From Pseudomonadota bacterium (GTDB taxonomy: Bacteria; Pseudomonadota; Gammaproteobacteria; Pseudomonadales; Halieaceae), in NCBI GenBank assembly GCA_030591305.1, contig JAUVBI010000157.1, positions 1 to 7,394 of the forward strand: 7,394 nucleotides of DNA, given 5' to 3'. The notes beneath the pieces were generated by a model. It saw only the letters and a program-made list of their open reading frames with translations, searched no databases and had not been told where the DNA came from. Positions 1-5,748 of the stretch are shown here, piece after piece (position 1 is the stretch's first letter; each line of letters opens with the position of its first letter). The translations under genes and the position numbers were made by a program.

Positions 1-274
1 CATCAATGGTCATGCCTGGCATGGTTACTTGAAAGGGAAAGGCAACGGCATTTCCGGCGCAGCGTGGTGTTCCCGTTGGGACAAGTTTGGCACCCGAGGC
101 GAGTGCCCCCTCATAAAATTTACAGACCGCCTCGATACCGTCGTGGAGTTCGCTGCCTACCGGGTCTTCCACAGTGGCATTGCTTGCATAGATATCTTTA
201 ATGATTGCGATATCGTTTTTTTCAAAAGCTTCGATGTATCTATCCACTACTGCAATTTTGTCTTTGGTTTCCAT
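1..274 (-). CDS. Ketosteroid isomerase-like (NTF2-fold) protein, 3' end cut by window edge
   Basis: Only the first 91 codons are inside the window. The protein begins METKDKIAVVDRY and contains ATVEDPVGSE, which matches the N-terminal half of bacterial steroid Delta5-isomerases (SnoaL/NTF2-like fold, about 125-130 aa). In that family a Tyr hydrogen-bonds the steroid 3-oxo group and an Asp shuttles the proton that moves the double bond from C5 to C4. Here Tyr13 and Asp37 are 24 residues apart, the same spacing as Tyr14 and Asp38 in the Comamonas testosteroni enzyme. The second acid (Asp99 there) would lie past the left edge, so catalytic completeness cannot be judged. The ATG at 274 is preceded by GGAGAAACAGC, a good ribosome binding site. 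The gene starts 27 bases after the acyl-CoA dehydrogenase at 302-1444 on the same strand, so it is probably the third gene of that operon. A SnoaL-like protein with another substrate remains possible, but the DPVGSE match favours an isomerase. Confidence 0.8.
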   Translation of the reverse strand, partial: METKDKIAVVDRYIEAFEKNDIAIIKDIYASNATVEDPVGSELHDGIEAVCKFYEGALASGAKLVPTGTPRCAGNAVAFPFQVTMPGMTID

Positions 275-301
275 GCTGTTTCTCCAGTATCAGAATTACA
301 A

Positions 302-1444
302 TTAATAGCCGCACAGGCTGGCGTAACGGTTTTTATGAAAGCCTGTGTCACCGTAAATCTGCATGGCAACCCGGGCGCGCTTTAAAAAGAAGCCTATTTC
401 AAGTTCGTCTGTGACACCGATACCGCCGTGCATTTGCACCGCTTCGTTTGTGACCAGCTTAACCAGTTCATTCAGCTTGGCCTTGGCGAGACTGGCGATC
501 AACGGCAGTTGCTCTGGTGTATCATCCACGGCAGACAGGGCTTGCAGTATAACAGAACGACACAGTTCAATTTCCGATTGCATGTGGGCAGCGCGATGTT
601 GAAGTGCCTGGAAGCTGCCTATATGGACATCAAACTGAACACGCTCCTTGAGGTATTTGACCGTTCTGTCGAATGCCTCCAGGGCACAACCCATCATCTC
701 CGCTGCAATGGCTATTCTCGCACGGTCCAGTACCTGCTCCAAAACCGGCCAGGCCCCATCGATTTCGCCGATGATATCTTCTTTCGACACAGTGACCTTG
801 TCGAAATCGATATTGGCGCTGTTACGGCTGTCGGCCATGATAGTGCGTTGCAATGATATACCCTCTGCCTTCGGGTCGACCAGAAATAGTGTCAGCCCAT
901 CGGGTGCCCCGAGTTGCTCTCCGCTGGTACGTGCCACCACGATGAGCTTGTCCGCACTGTGGCCATCCAGGACAAAGGTTTTTCTGCCGTTGATAATATA
1001 AGTGCCGTTCTGGGCTTCTGCAGACGTGGATATCATTGTGGGGCGGTGGTGATGTGACTCTTCCAGGGCAAGTGCAAGTGTTAACTGCCCCGTGGCGACT
1101 TTGGGCAGCAGTGTCTCTTTTTGCTGCGTACTGCCCGCCAATAAAACCGTGCTAGCGCCCACCACAGCAGAGGCAAACAGGGGTGATGCAGTGAGGGTGC
1201 GACCTGTTTCTTCCATGACCACACCCAGTCCCATAAAGCCAAAGTCCAGGCCGCCATATTTCTGGGGTAGAATAATACTGGCCCACCCAAGCTCCGCCAT
1301 GGTTTGCCACAGGTCAGGCGAGTAGCCCGTGGCGTCGCGCTCATCCCGCAAACTTCGCAGTGCTTCTACCGGTGCGTTGGCGGCTAAAAAATCTTTTGCC
1401 GTACCCTGCAGCAGTCGTTGCTCTTCATTTAAAACCAGAGCCAT
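302..1444 (-). CDS. Acyl-CoA dehydrogenase-like small subunit, probably the non-catalytic partner in a heteromeric enzyme
   Basis: A 380-aa member of the acyl-CoA dehydrogenase family (alpha,beta-desaturation of acyl-CoA thioesters, FAD cofactor, cytoplasmic). The N-terminal helical domain is about residues 1-115, the middle beta domain about 120-225 and the C-terminal helical domain about 230-380. It keeps the FAD-binding signature ERVQF..HIGSFQALQH (267-283) and QMHGGIGVTDE (337-347). It lacks the usual T/SEPGSGSD flavin loop; at that place it reads EESHHHRP (128-135). The C-terminal site that often carries a catalytic Glu (YEGT) reads YGDT (364-367). The alternative helix position, used in isovaleryl-CoA dehydrogenase, aligns to Ala242 in LDRAR. 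I therefore infer that this chain supplies part of the FAD pocket but not the base. It starts at an ATG with AGGAGAGAG just upstream, 33 bases after the 395-aa dehydrogenase gene, which I take to be its partner. Steroid pathways use such paired subunits; the exact substrate is unknown. Confidence 0.87.
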   Translation of the reverse strand: MALVLNEEQRLLQGTAKDFLAANAPVEALRSLRDERDATGYSPDLWQTMAELGWASIILPQKYGGLDFGFMGLGVVMEETGRTLTASPLFASAVVGASTVLLAGSTQQKETLLPKVATGQLTLALALEESHHHRPTMISTSAEAQNGTYIINGRKTFVLDGHSADKLIVVARTSGEQLGAPDGLTLFLVDPKAEGISLQRTIMADSRNSANIDFDKVTVSKEDIIGEIDGAWPVLEQVLDRARIAIAAEMMGCALEAFDRTVKYLKERVQFDVHIGSFQALQHRAAHMQSEIELCRSVILQALSAVDDTPEQLPLIASLAKAKLNELVKLVTNEAVQMHGGIGVTDELEIGFFLKRARVAMQIYGDTGFHKNRYASLCGY

Positions 1445-1477
1445 CGCTCTCTCCTGAATTTATATCGTGTTTTGGGG

Positions 1478-2665
1478 CTATGACCGGGGTAATCCCAGTA
1501 CATTTTTAGCGATGACATTGAGTTGTATTTCGGAAGTGCCACCGGCAATAGTCATCGCCTTGGACATGGCCCACAGGCGCAATGTATTGATTTCATTATC
1601 GCTAAAACCCTCTCCCTCCCAGCCCAGCCCGCGACTGCCCATAATGGCGAGCAGTAACTCGCTCTTTACCTTCTCAGCCTCGGTGCCCACGTACTTCATG
1701 ACCAGAGCTGCAGCGCTGTGTATTTCTGCCTGGTGTTCTTCAAAAGTGCGGAAGTGGGTGAGACCGATGGCGTGCATATTCATGTCGTAGTCGACCAGTT
1801 CTCCGCGCAGTTGTGGGTCGGCAATTTTTCCATTGTCGAATTCCAGGTACTCTCTGGCAGCGGCATTGGGCGCAACTGCTGCGCGCGGTGTGTCGCTGCC
1901 CATCTCCGCCATCAGTTTGCGCTCGTGTACCAGCAAAGCCTTGGCAATAGACCAGCCTGTATTGAGCTTGCCGATAAGATTATTCTTAGGCACTTTAACG
2001 TTGTCGAAAAATGTCTGGCAGAACTCTGATTCGCCGGAGATCAGGCTAATTGGAGTCGCGCTGACACCCGGTGTTTCCATGTCTATTAGCAAAAAGCTGA
2101 TGCCGAGCTGTTTTTTAACCGTGGGGTCGGTGCGAACCAGGCAAAATATCCAGTCGGCTTTGTCTGCCGAGGTGGTCCAGGTTTTGCTGCCGTTTACCAG
2201 GTAGTGGTCTCCCATGTCCTCGGCTTTCATCTGGATGCTGGCCAGGTCGGAACCGGAGCCGGGTTCAGAATAACCCTGGCACCAGCGTATGTCGCCATTA
2301 ATGATGGCGCGCACATGCTGTTGTTTTTGTTCCTCGGAGCCGTATTCCAGGAGTGCGGGGCCCAACATCCAGATGCCAATACTGAAGATAGGCTTCCTGG
2401 CTTTTATACGCTTCATTTCCTCCTTGATGATTTTCCCTTCCAAGGCGCTGTAGCCCCCGCCACCGTAGGCCCTTGGCCACTCGGGAACGATCCAGCCGTG
2501 TTCAAGCATGCGTTCAAACCACAGTTTGGCGTCATCGCAGGGGAAGGAGGCGTCCCTACCACCCCAATACTGCTGCTCGGGCGCCATGGGCTGCCGTTGA
2601 GACTCGGGACAATTATCCTCCAGCCAGGCCCGCGTTTCTCTACGAAATTGATCCAGGTTTTCCAT
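1478..2665 (-). CDS. Acyl-CoA dehydrogenase, large (catalytic) subunit
   Basis: A 395-aa acyl-CoA dehydrogenase of the group with an extra N-terminal segment (about residues 24-42, containing YWGGRDASFP). Visible marks are GIWMLGPALLEYGSEEQK (97-114), the flavin and substrate loop CQGYSEPGSGSDLASIQ (129-145), the beta-domain segment GSKTWTT (159-165) and the C-terminal AGGTSEIQLNVIAKNVLG (374-391). Glu248 in LLVHERKL lies at the helix position that holds the catalytic base in isovaleryl-CoA dehydrogenase and in characterised steroid acyl-CoA dehydrogenases, so it is the likely base. The usual R.QFG...FQA.QH FAD signature is missing; the matching region reads HFRTFEEHQAEIH (304-316). The 380-aa partner downstream has exactly that signature. 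It is the first gene of a three-gene minus-strand operon. The ATG at 2665 follows CAGGAGCAGCA, a strong ribosome binding site. The substrate is probably a bulky acyl-CoA such as a steroid side-chain or ring fragment; that is an inference from context. Confidence 0.9.
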   Translation of the reverse strand: MENLDQFRRETRAWLEDNCPESQRQPMAPEQQYWGGRDASFPCDDAKLWFERMLEHGWIVPEWPRAYGGGGYSALEGKIIKEEMKRIKARKPIFSIGIWMLGPALLEYGSEEQKQQHVRAIINGDIRWCQGYSEPGSGSDLASIQMKAEDMGDHYLVNGSKTWTTSADKADWIFCLVRTDPTVKKQLGISFLLIDMETPGVSATPISLISGESEFCQTFFDNVKVPKNNLIGKLNTGWSIAKALLVHERKLMAEMGSDTPRAAVAPNAAAREYLEFDNGKIADPQLRGELVDYDMNMHAIGLTHFRTFEEHQAEIHSAAALVMKYVGTEAEKVKSELLLAIMGSRGLGWEGEGFSDNEINTLRLWAMSKAMTIAGGTSEIQLNVIAKNVLGLPRS

Positions 2666-2686
2666 TGCTGCTCCTGTTCCCGGGTG

Positions 2687-2723
2687 GTATGAATTTGTTA
2701 TTACCCTAATGTGGTTATCATAC
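2687..2723 (-). promoter_or_regulatory. Possible promoter/operator of the dehydrogenase operon
   Basis: The 185-base spacer between the minus-strand operon and the plus-strand SDR remnant holds an inverted pair GTATGA (2687-2692) and TCATAC (2718-2723). On the minus strand, TATGAT (complement of 2717-2722) is a fair -10 box, one base off the consensus, with only a weak TTTAAT 17 bases upstream as -35. A second imperfect dyad, GGTA..AA......TT..TACC, covers 2686-2705. TetR-type repressors commonly control steroid genes through such dyads, but no regulator gene is in the window and the dyad is short. Tentative. Confidence 0.25.
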
Positions 2724-2850
2724 TGCCGCTCTATGGCCGATTAAAGGTGCATAGCTTAAACTCTGGGCAGTACAGGGCAATGGCCTAATAAGTCAGTCTG
2801 CATTGTGAAAATGGACGTCTTGTTAGCTCGGAATTGGGGATAATTAGAAA

Positions 2851-2925
2851 ATGAACAGGTTTGACGGCAAAGTTGTACTGGTCACCGGTGCAGGTAGCGG
2901 CATAGGCTGCCTTCAAGATTTATAG
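2851..2925 (+). pseudogene. Remnant of a short-chain dehydrogenase/reductase: N-terminus only
   Basis: The plus strand has an ATG at 2851 followed by 24 codons to a TAG at 2923-2925. The first 19 residues, MNRFDGKVVLVTGAGSGIG, are a textbook SDR N-terminus: the first beta strand and the TGxxxGxG dinucleotide-binding loop. An intact gene would continue with about 230 more residues, normally with Arg or a similar residue and a helix next. Here the match stops at 2907-2910 and the frame runs into CLQDL and a stop. The last 13 bases overlap the coding 3' end of the minus-strand DUF1499 gene. The rest of this SDR is not elsewhere in the window. It is not a simple copy of the SDR at 3783, since the two N-termini differ at many codons. 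The likely history is a deletion or rearrangement that removed the body of an SDR once divergent from the dehydrogenase operon. Confidence 0.8.
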
Positions 2926-3632
2926 CGGCGCATAAACTTCCGGATACGTGTTGCGTTGGCCCCCAGGTCACTTTGCCCCACGCGTGAAGCGGAGCGCAGG
3001 TCAATGAGAGTGCCGCTGCCCTCGCGCTGAAGACGTATGACAATGTCGTCCTTGAAGGCCATTACGGTGGTCGTGGCGACAGCTTCGATCACGCCTGCCG
3101 CAGGGTCGCTGTGGGTGATTTCCCAGCCCATATTTTCTGCCTGGTCAGTGGCCTGGGAAAAAGCCTCTGCAAAATTCAGGGTGCTATGAGCGGTGCGAAT
3201 ATCCGGATAGGCGTCCCGCTGCAGTTGCAAGGTCTCCGCACTGATTTCCAGCGAGTTTGCCGATTTTTCCCGGATGACCAGGGCCTGCGTGAATACGGGC
3301 GGGTTGACCAGGTCGGTGGTGATATCGTGTATCACCGGGTAGTCCCCCCGCGTCAGTAACAGGGATAAAAATAGCAAGCTGCCAGGTAACACCGCCAGGC
3401 TGCGAATCACCAGGGCTGAGCGCCAGGGTGAAAACCTTGGCAGTGTCATGCATATTGCAAATAATGCCAGTAGTCCGGCAGCGCCAACACAGCACAGGGC
3501 ATAGATAAGCAGGCCCTGTTGCCATAACCCCCCGCGCACAGATAAAACACTGATCACCAGTCCCAGCAGGAAAGTCAGGGCCAGATAGCCACCCCAGTTC
3601 ACAATTTTTGAAGATCTCATTTGTCTATTCAT
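2913..3632 (-). CDS. Membrane protein with C-terminal DUF1499 domain
   Basis: A protein of about 239 aa. The N-terminal third has three hydrophobic, probably membrane-spanning segments, beginning near NWGGYLALTFLLGLVISVL, LLIYALCCVGAAGLLALFAI and LAVLPGSLLFLSLLL. The remaining part is a soluble DUF1499 domain recognised by YPDIRTAH, the A...A...A..MGWEI stretch, the AAGVIEAVATT segment, FKDDIVIRL and the closing RSASRVGQSDLGANATRIRKF. The molecular function of DUF1499 is not known. I prefer the ATG at 3632. A longer frame reaches a TTG at 3650, and a further in-frame ATG lies at 3620; none has a strong ribosome binding site. The C-terminus looks natural, so the gene itself seems intact even though its stop lies on the rearrangement junction with the SDR remnant. 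It is divergent from the SDR at 3783. Nothing in it points to steroid metabolism. Confidence 0.85.
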   Translation of the reverse strand: MNRQMRSSKIVNWGGYLALTFLLGLVISVLSVRGGLWQQGLLIYALCCVGAAGLLALFAICMTLPRFSPWRSALVIRSLAVLPGSLLFLSLLLTRGDYPVIHDITTDLVNPPVFTQALVIREKSANSLEISAETLQLQRDAYPDIRTAHSTLNFAEAFSQATDQAENMGWEITHSDPAAGVIEAVATTTVMAFKDDIVIRLQREGSGTLIDLRSASRVGQSDLGANATRIRKFMRRYKS

Positions 3633-3782
3633 GGTGTGCACCCGCCACAACGTGGCCTGTAGTTTAGATTGTCTGACTGTCGCCCATATTTCGCCATTTT
3701 CAATGGTTGATTATTTGAGACTCTACTGCCCATCTGTTTAACTTCTTGTCTGTGATGTCCAGATGAGCAAATGGGTAATGAT

Positions 3783-4553
3783 ATGGGAAGGGTAACAGGC
3801 AAGGTCGCTATTGTAACGGGTGCCGCCAGCGGTATGGGAAAGGCGGATGCACAATTGCTGGCACAGCAGGGTGCGAAAGTCGTCTTGGCTGATTTGAATG
3901 ACACTGAGGGTCAGGCTGTAGCGAATGAAATTGGTGAGAATGCAATCTATCTTCATTTGGATGTTACCGACGAAGAAAACTGGAAGTCTGTGATTGCCAG
4001 TACCGTAGAAACCTTTGGCAAGCTGGACATACTGGTTAATAACGCGGGAATTATGAGTCTGGGAACTGTGGTCGATACTGAACTCGATGCCTACCGGAAA
4101 ACCAACGCGGTAAACAGCGAAGGTGTTTTTCTCGGCTGTAAGCACGCTATTCCCGCTATGGCAGAGAGTGGCGGTGGCTCCATTATCAATATGTCGTCGG
4201 TTGCCGCCTTGCATGGCATGTCATTTTTTGCAGCCTACAGCGCCAGCAAGGGAGCGGTGACGGCGCTTACCAAAAGTGTGGCGATGTATTGCAAGGAACA
4301 AAAGAATGGCATTCGCTGCAATTCTATTCATCCCGACGGGGTCAAAACACCCATGGTTGCCAAGGTCGCAACCGGCAAAGACACCGCTACCGAGGAGGAA
4401 ATAGAGGACGTGGGTAAGCTGGGCAATATGTGTGAGCCCGGCGATATCGCCAATCTGGTTCTGTACCTCGCCTCGGATGAATCTGGCTTTGTGAACGGCG
4501 CCGAGATGGTTATCGATAACGCCGCCACTATTACACCACCTATAAGTATTTAG
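3783..4553 (+). CDS. SDR-family dehydrogenase, 3beta/17beta-hydroxysteroid dehydrogenase-like
   Basis: A 256-aa classical short-chain dehydrogenase. From the ATG at 3783 it shows the cofactor loop TGAASGMG (12-19), Asp37 after strand 2 (prefers NAD over NADP), NNAG (86-89) and the catalytic tetrad Asn111, Ser139, Tyr152 and Lys156. This numbering is almost that of the C. testosteroni 3beta/17beta-hydroxysteroid dehydrogenase tetrad (Asn111, Ser138, Tyr151, Lys155). Other shared marks are GGSIINM, IRCNSIHPDGVKTPM (IRVNSIHPDGIYTPM there) and LVLYLASDES. The HPDG in place of the usual PG is typical of that enzyme group. An in-frame ATG at 3771 would add four residues (MGND); I prefer 3783 on family length, as neither start has a clear ribosome binding site. 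The expected reaction is NAD-dependent oxidation of a hydroxyl to a ketone on a steroid or similar alcohol, which fits the nearby isomerase-like gene. Substrate assignment is inference; the family is promiscuous. Confidence 0.9.
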   Translation: MGRVTGKVAIVTGAASGMGKADAQLLAQQGAKVVLADLNDTEGQAVANEIGENAIYLHLDVTDEENWKSVIASTVETFGKLDILVNNAGIMSLGTVVDTELDAYRKTNAVNSEGVFLGCKHAIPAMAESGGGSIINMSSVAALHGMSFFAAYSASKGAVTALTKSVAMYCKEQKNGIRCNSIHPDGVKTPMVAKVATGKDTATEEEIEDVGKLGNMCEPGDIANLVLYLASDESGFVNGAEMVIDNAATITPPISI

Positions 4554-4627
4554 GGGGTCTATAAACGACTAAAAACAATCGACTTTGACAAAATAGATGC
4601 CATCTCCATGTCTGAATATGCTTTCAG

Positions 4628-4641
4628 GGCCTGATCAGGCC
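4628..4641. repeat. Perfect 14-base palindrome at a stop codon
   Basis: GGCCTGATCAGGCC is fully self-complementary and contains the TGA stop (minus strand, 4637-4635) of the 101-aa gene. It could form a 5-bp GC-rich stem with a GATC loop in the space between two convergent genes. No T-run follows on either strand, so it is not a standard intrinsic terminator. A weak or bidirectional transcription stop is possible but unproven. Confidence 0.35.
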
Positions 4642-4940
4642 TCTGCGATTTGCGGGCTCTGCGTGGCTTGCTCATCATCGGCCGAGTGTTCATCTTCAGG
4701 CATTTCGGGCAGCGGTATTTCACTGAGCTCAATCATGGGTTCACCCCTGGCACTCAATTTAGCAGAAACGATTTCCCCGCGCAGGTGGATGTCTTTGGAG
4801 CCCAGTTCAAACAGTGTGTTGACGGCTTCATCATTGTGTTTCAGACGCATTACAATGCGGGCATCCGCACCGCCAACCCAGAGTTTTTTTTTGCCCCAGT
4901 AGTGGCCAAGTTGATTGCGTATTACATAGACGTCGGTCAT
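4635..4940 (-). CDS. Small soluble protein of unknown function, coupled to a J-domain protein
   Basis: 101 aa, no signal peptide or membrane segment. The N-terminal part (YVIRNQLGHYWGKKKLWV, then a charged KHNDEAVNTLFELGSKDIHLRGEI stretch) looks like a compact conserved domain. The C-terminal 25-30 residues are acidic and low in complexity (PEMPEDEHSADDEQATQ), so probably unstructured. I recognise the type as a hypothetical protein seen in gammaproteobacteria next to J-domain genes, but I know no assigned function. Its ATG overlaps the TGA stop of the upstream J-domain gene by four bases (ATGA at 4940-4937), which indicates translational coupling and suggests the two products work together or are needed in similar amounts. 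The stop lies within a 14-base palindrome. No catalytic motif is visible. Confidence 0.8.
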   Translation of the reverse strand: MTDVYVIRNQLGHYWGKKKLWVGGADARIVMRLKHNDEAVNTLFELGSKDIHLRGEIVSAKLSARGEPMIELSEIPLPEMPEDEHSADDEQATQSPQIAEA

Positions 4941-5413
4941 ATTAATGTGTCTTTTGCCTGGTTGATTTTAGCAGCGAGATAATCGCTTCCGCCACGATCG
5001 GGGTGGTTTTTTTGCATCATGGAGCGATGGGCAGCGACAATGTCTTTCTCTGTTGCCCCCTCTGCCAGGCCGAGCACTGACAGGGCTTCCTTTCGATCCA
5101 TATTAGGCCCTTTACTGGGGGCGGTGGCATTATTGCCTTCCGGCGCCGCTTTACTTTTCAGTGATGCCAGCATGGGAAAGAGTCTTATCAGGGTGGGTAA
5201 CAACTGTCTAGCGGCTACCAGCAGACCGGTGATGGCTGCCCCTACCCAGTGCATTCGTCCAGTGACGGTGAGGCCGATCACCACCAGCACAGCAACGCCG
5301 AGGCCCAGTTTAATATACTCGGACTTGCGTTGTTCGGGCGGTGTTGCCTGCGCGCGCCTGTAGAGGATGTAAACCACAAAGGCGACAGCCAGCAGTAATA
5401 TTACTCTAGGCAC
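4937..5413 (-). CDS. Membrane-anchored J-domain protein (Tim14/DnaJC15-like layout)
   Basis: 158 aa with two or three hydrophobic segments near residues 3-17, 35-50 and 55-70, a linker rich in Ala, Pro, Asn and Lys (88-104), and a C-terminal J domain (about 105-158). The J domain has the HPD triad (137-139) that stimulates Hsp70 ATPase activity, and it ends NHPDRGGSDYLAAKINQAKD. That ending, with the J domain at the extreme C-terminus behind a membrane anchor, resembles mitochondrial Tim14/Pam18 and DnaJC15 more than DnaJ itself; there is no G/F region, zinc-finger or peptide-binding domain. The likely role is to recruit DnaK to the inner membrane with the J domain in the cytoplasm; the client is unknown. 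The start is a GTG at 5413, preceded by TGAGAT on the minus strand. It overlaps the 101-aa gene by four bases and begins 29 bases after the 62-aa gene, so the three are probably one operon. Confidence 0.88.
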   Translation of the reverse strand: MPRVILLLAVAFVVYILYRRAQATPPEQRKSEYIKLGLGVAVLVVIGLTVTGRMHWVGAAITGLLVAARQLLPTLIRLFPMLASLKSKAAPEGNNATAPSKGPNMDRKEALSVLGLAEGATEKDIVAAHRSMMQKNHPDRGGSDYLAAKINQAKDTLI

Positions 5414-5442
5414 AAAAAGATCTCAGTCGGTGAACAGCTGTA

Positions 5443-5631
5443 CTAATTTGAGCGTCCCAGTATCCCGATTTCGGTGAGTTCTGCCAGATAGTGGCGTCTC
5501 TCAGCCAGTTCAACAATGGCTTCGTTCAATTCTGCTTCGTTAATTTCCTGTTGCCGTTCTGGACTACTCTTTACAAGCTCCCAGAGCTTGCGACTGCACA
5601 GTTCCTGTGCGTTAAACCTGTTAATTGTCAT
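5443..5631 (-). CDS. Small (62 aa) protein of unknown function
   Basis: The frame encodes MTINRFNAQELCSRKLWELV followed by a charged, helical stretch rich in Glu, Ala and Leu and ending near LAELTEIGILGRS. There is no signal peptide, membrane segment or known motif; a single Cys lies at position 12. The composition suggests a small alpha-helical protein. I do not recognise the family. I consider it a real gene because it has an ATG with purine-rich upstream sequence (AAAGAAAGAGCAATAAG), fills the space between phoD-like and J-domain genes on their strand, and lies only 29 bases before the next gene. It could be transcribed with the two genes downstream. No function is proposed. Confidence 0.65.
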   Translation of the reverse strand: MTINRFNAQELCSRKLWELVKSSPERQQEINEAELNEAIVELAERRHYLAELTEIGILGRSN

Positions 5632-5748
5632 AGTTACTTATTGCTCTTTCTTTATCTGTGCCACATGGCGACTGTTCTACTCCAGTTTGACCGCTTGTTG
5701 TGACATTAATTTCATAGTTTTTGGTGATTTCCCATTTGGCCGACCAGC

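Noticed and set aside
2204..2692. Long plus-strand open frame (162 codons) opposite the 395-aa dehydrogenase
   Set aside because: It lies wholly antisense to a gene with clear family motifs, and its translation has no recognisable domain; it is a shadow frame.
2851..2925. Possibility that the 24-codon frame is a functional leader peptide
   Set aside because: Nineteen of its residues are a standard SDR cofactor-binding start, which is far better explained as the stump of a lost gene.
3715..3743. Possible plus-strand promoter TTGAGA then TTAACT upstream of the SDR at 3783
   Set aside because: The -35 is good, but the -10 matches the consensus at only three of six positions; too weak to annotate.
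3738..4214. Minus-strand open frame (158 codons) opposite the SDR
   Set aside because: It is antisense to a gene with a full catalytic tetrad, and the translated product has no plausible protein features.
4595..4605. Short dyad AGATG-C-CATCT downstream of the plus-strand SDR
   Set aside because: The arms are five bases with a one-base centre and no T-run follows, so it cannot form a useful terminator hairpin and may be chance.
5632..5748. Spacer between the phoD-like gene and the 62-aa gene, examined for a terminator, promoter or small RNA
   Set aside because: No GC-rich hairpin with a T-run and no convincing -35/-10 pair was found on either strand.
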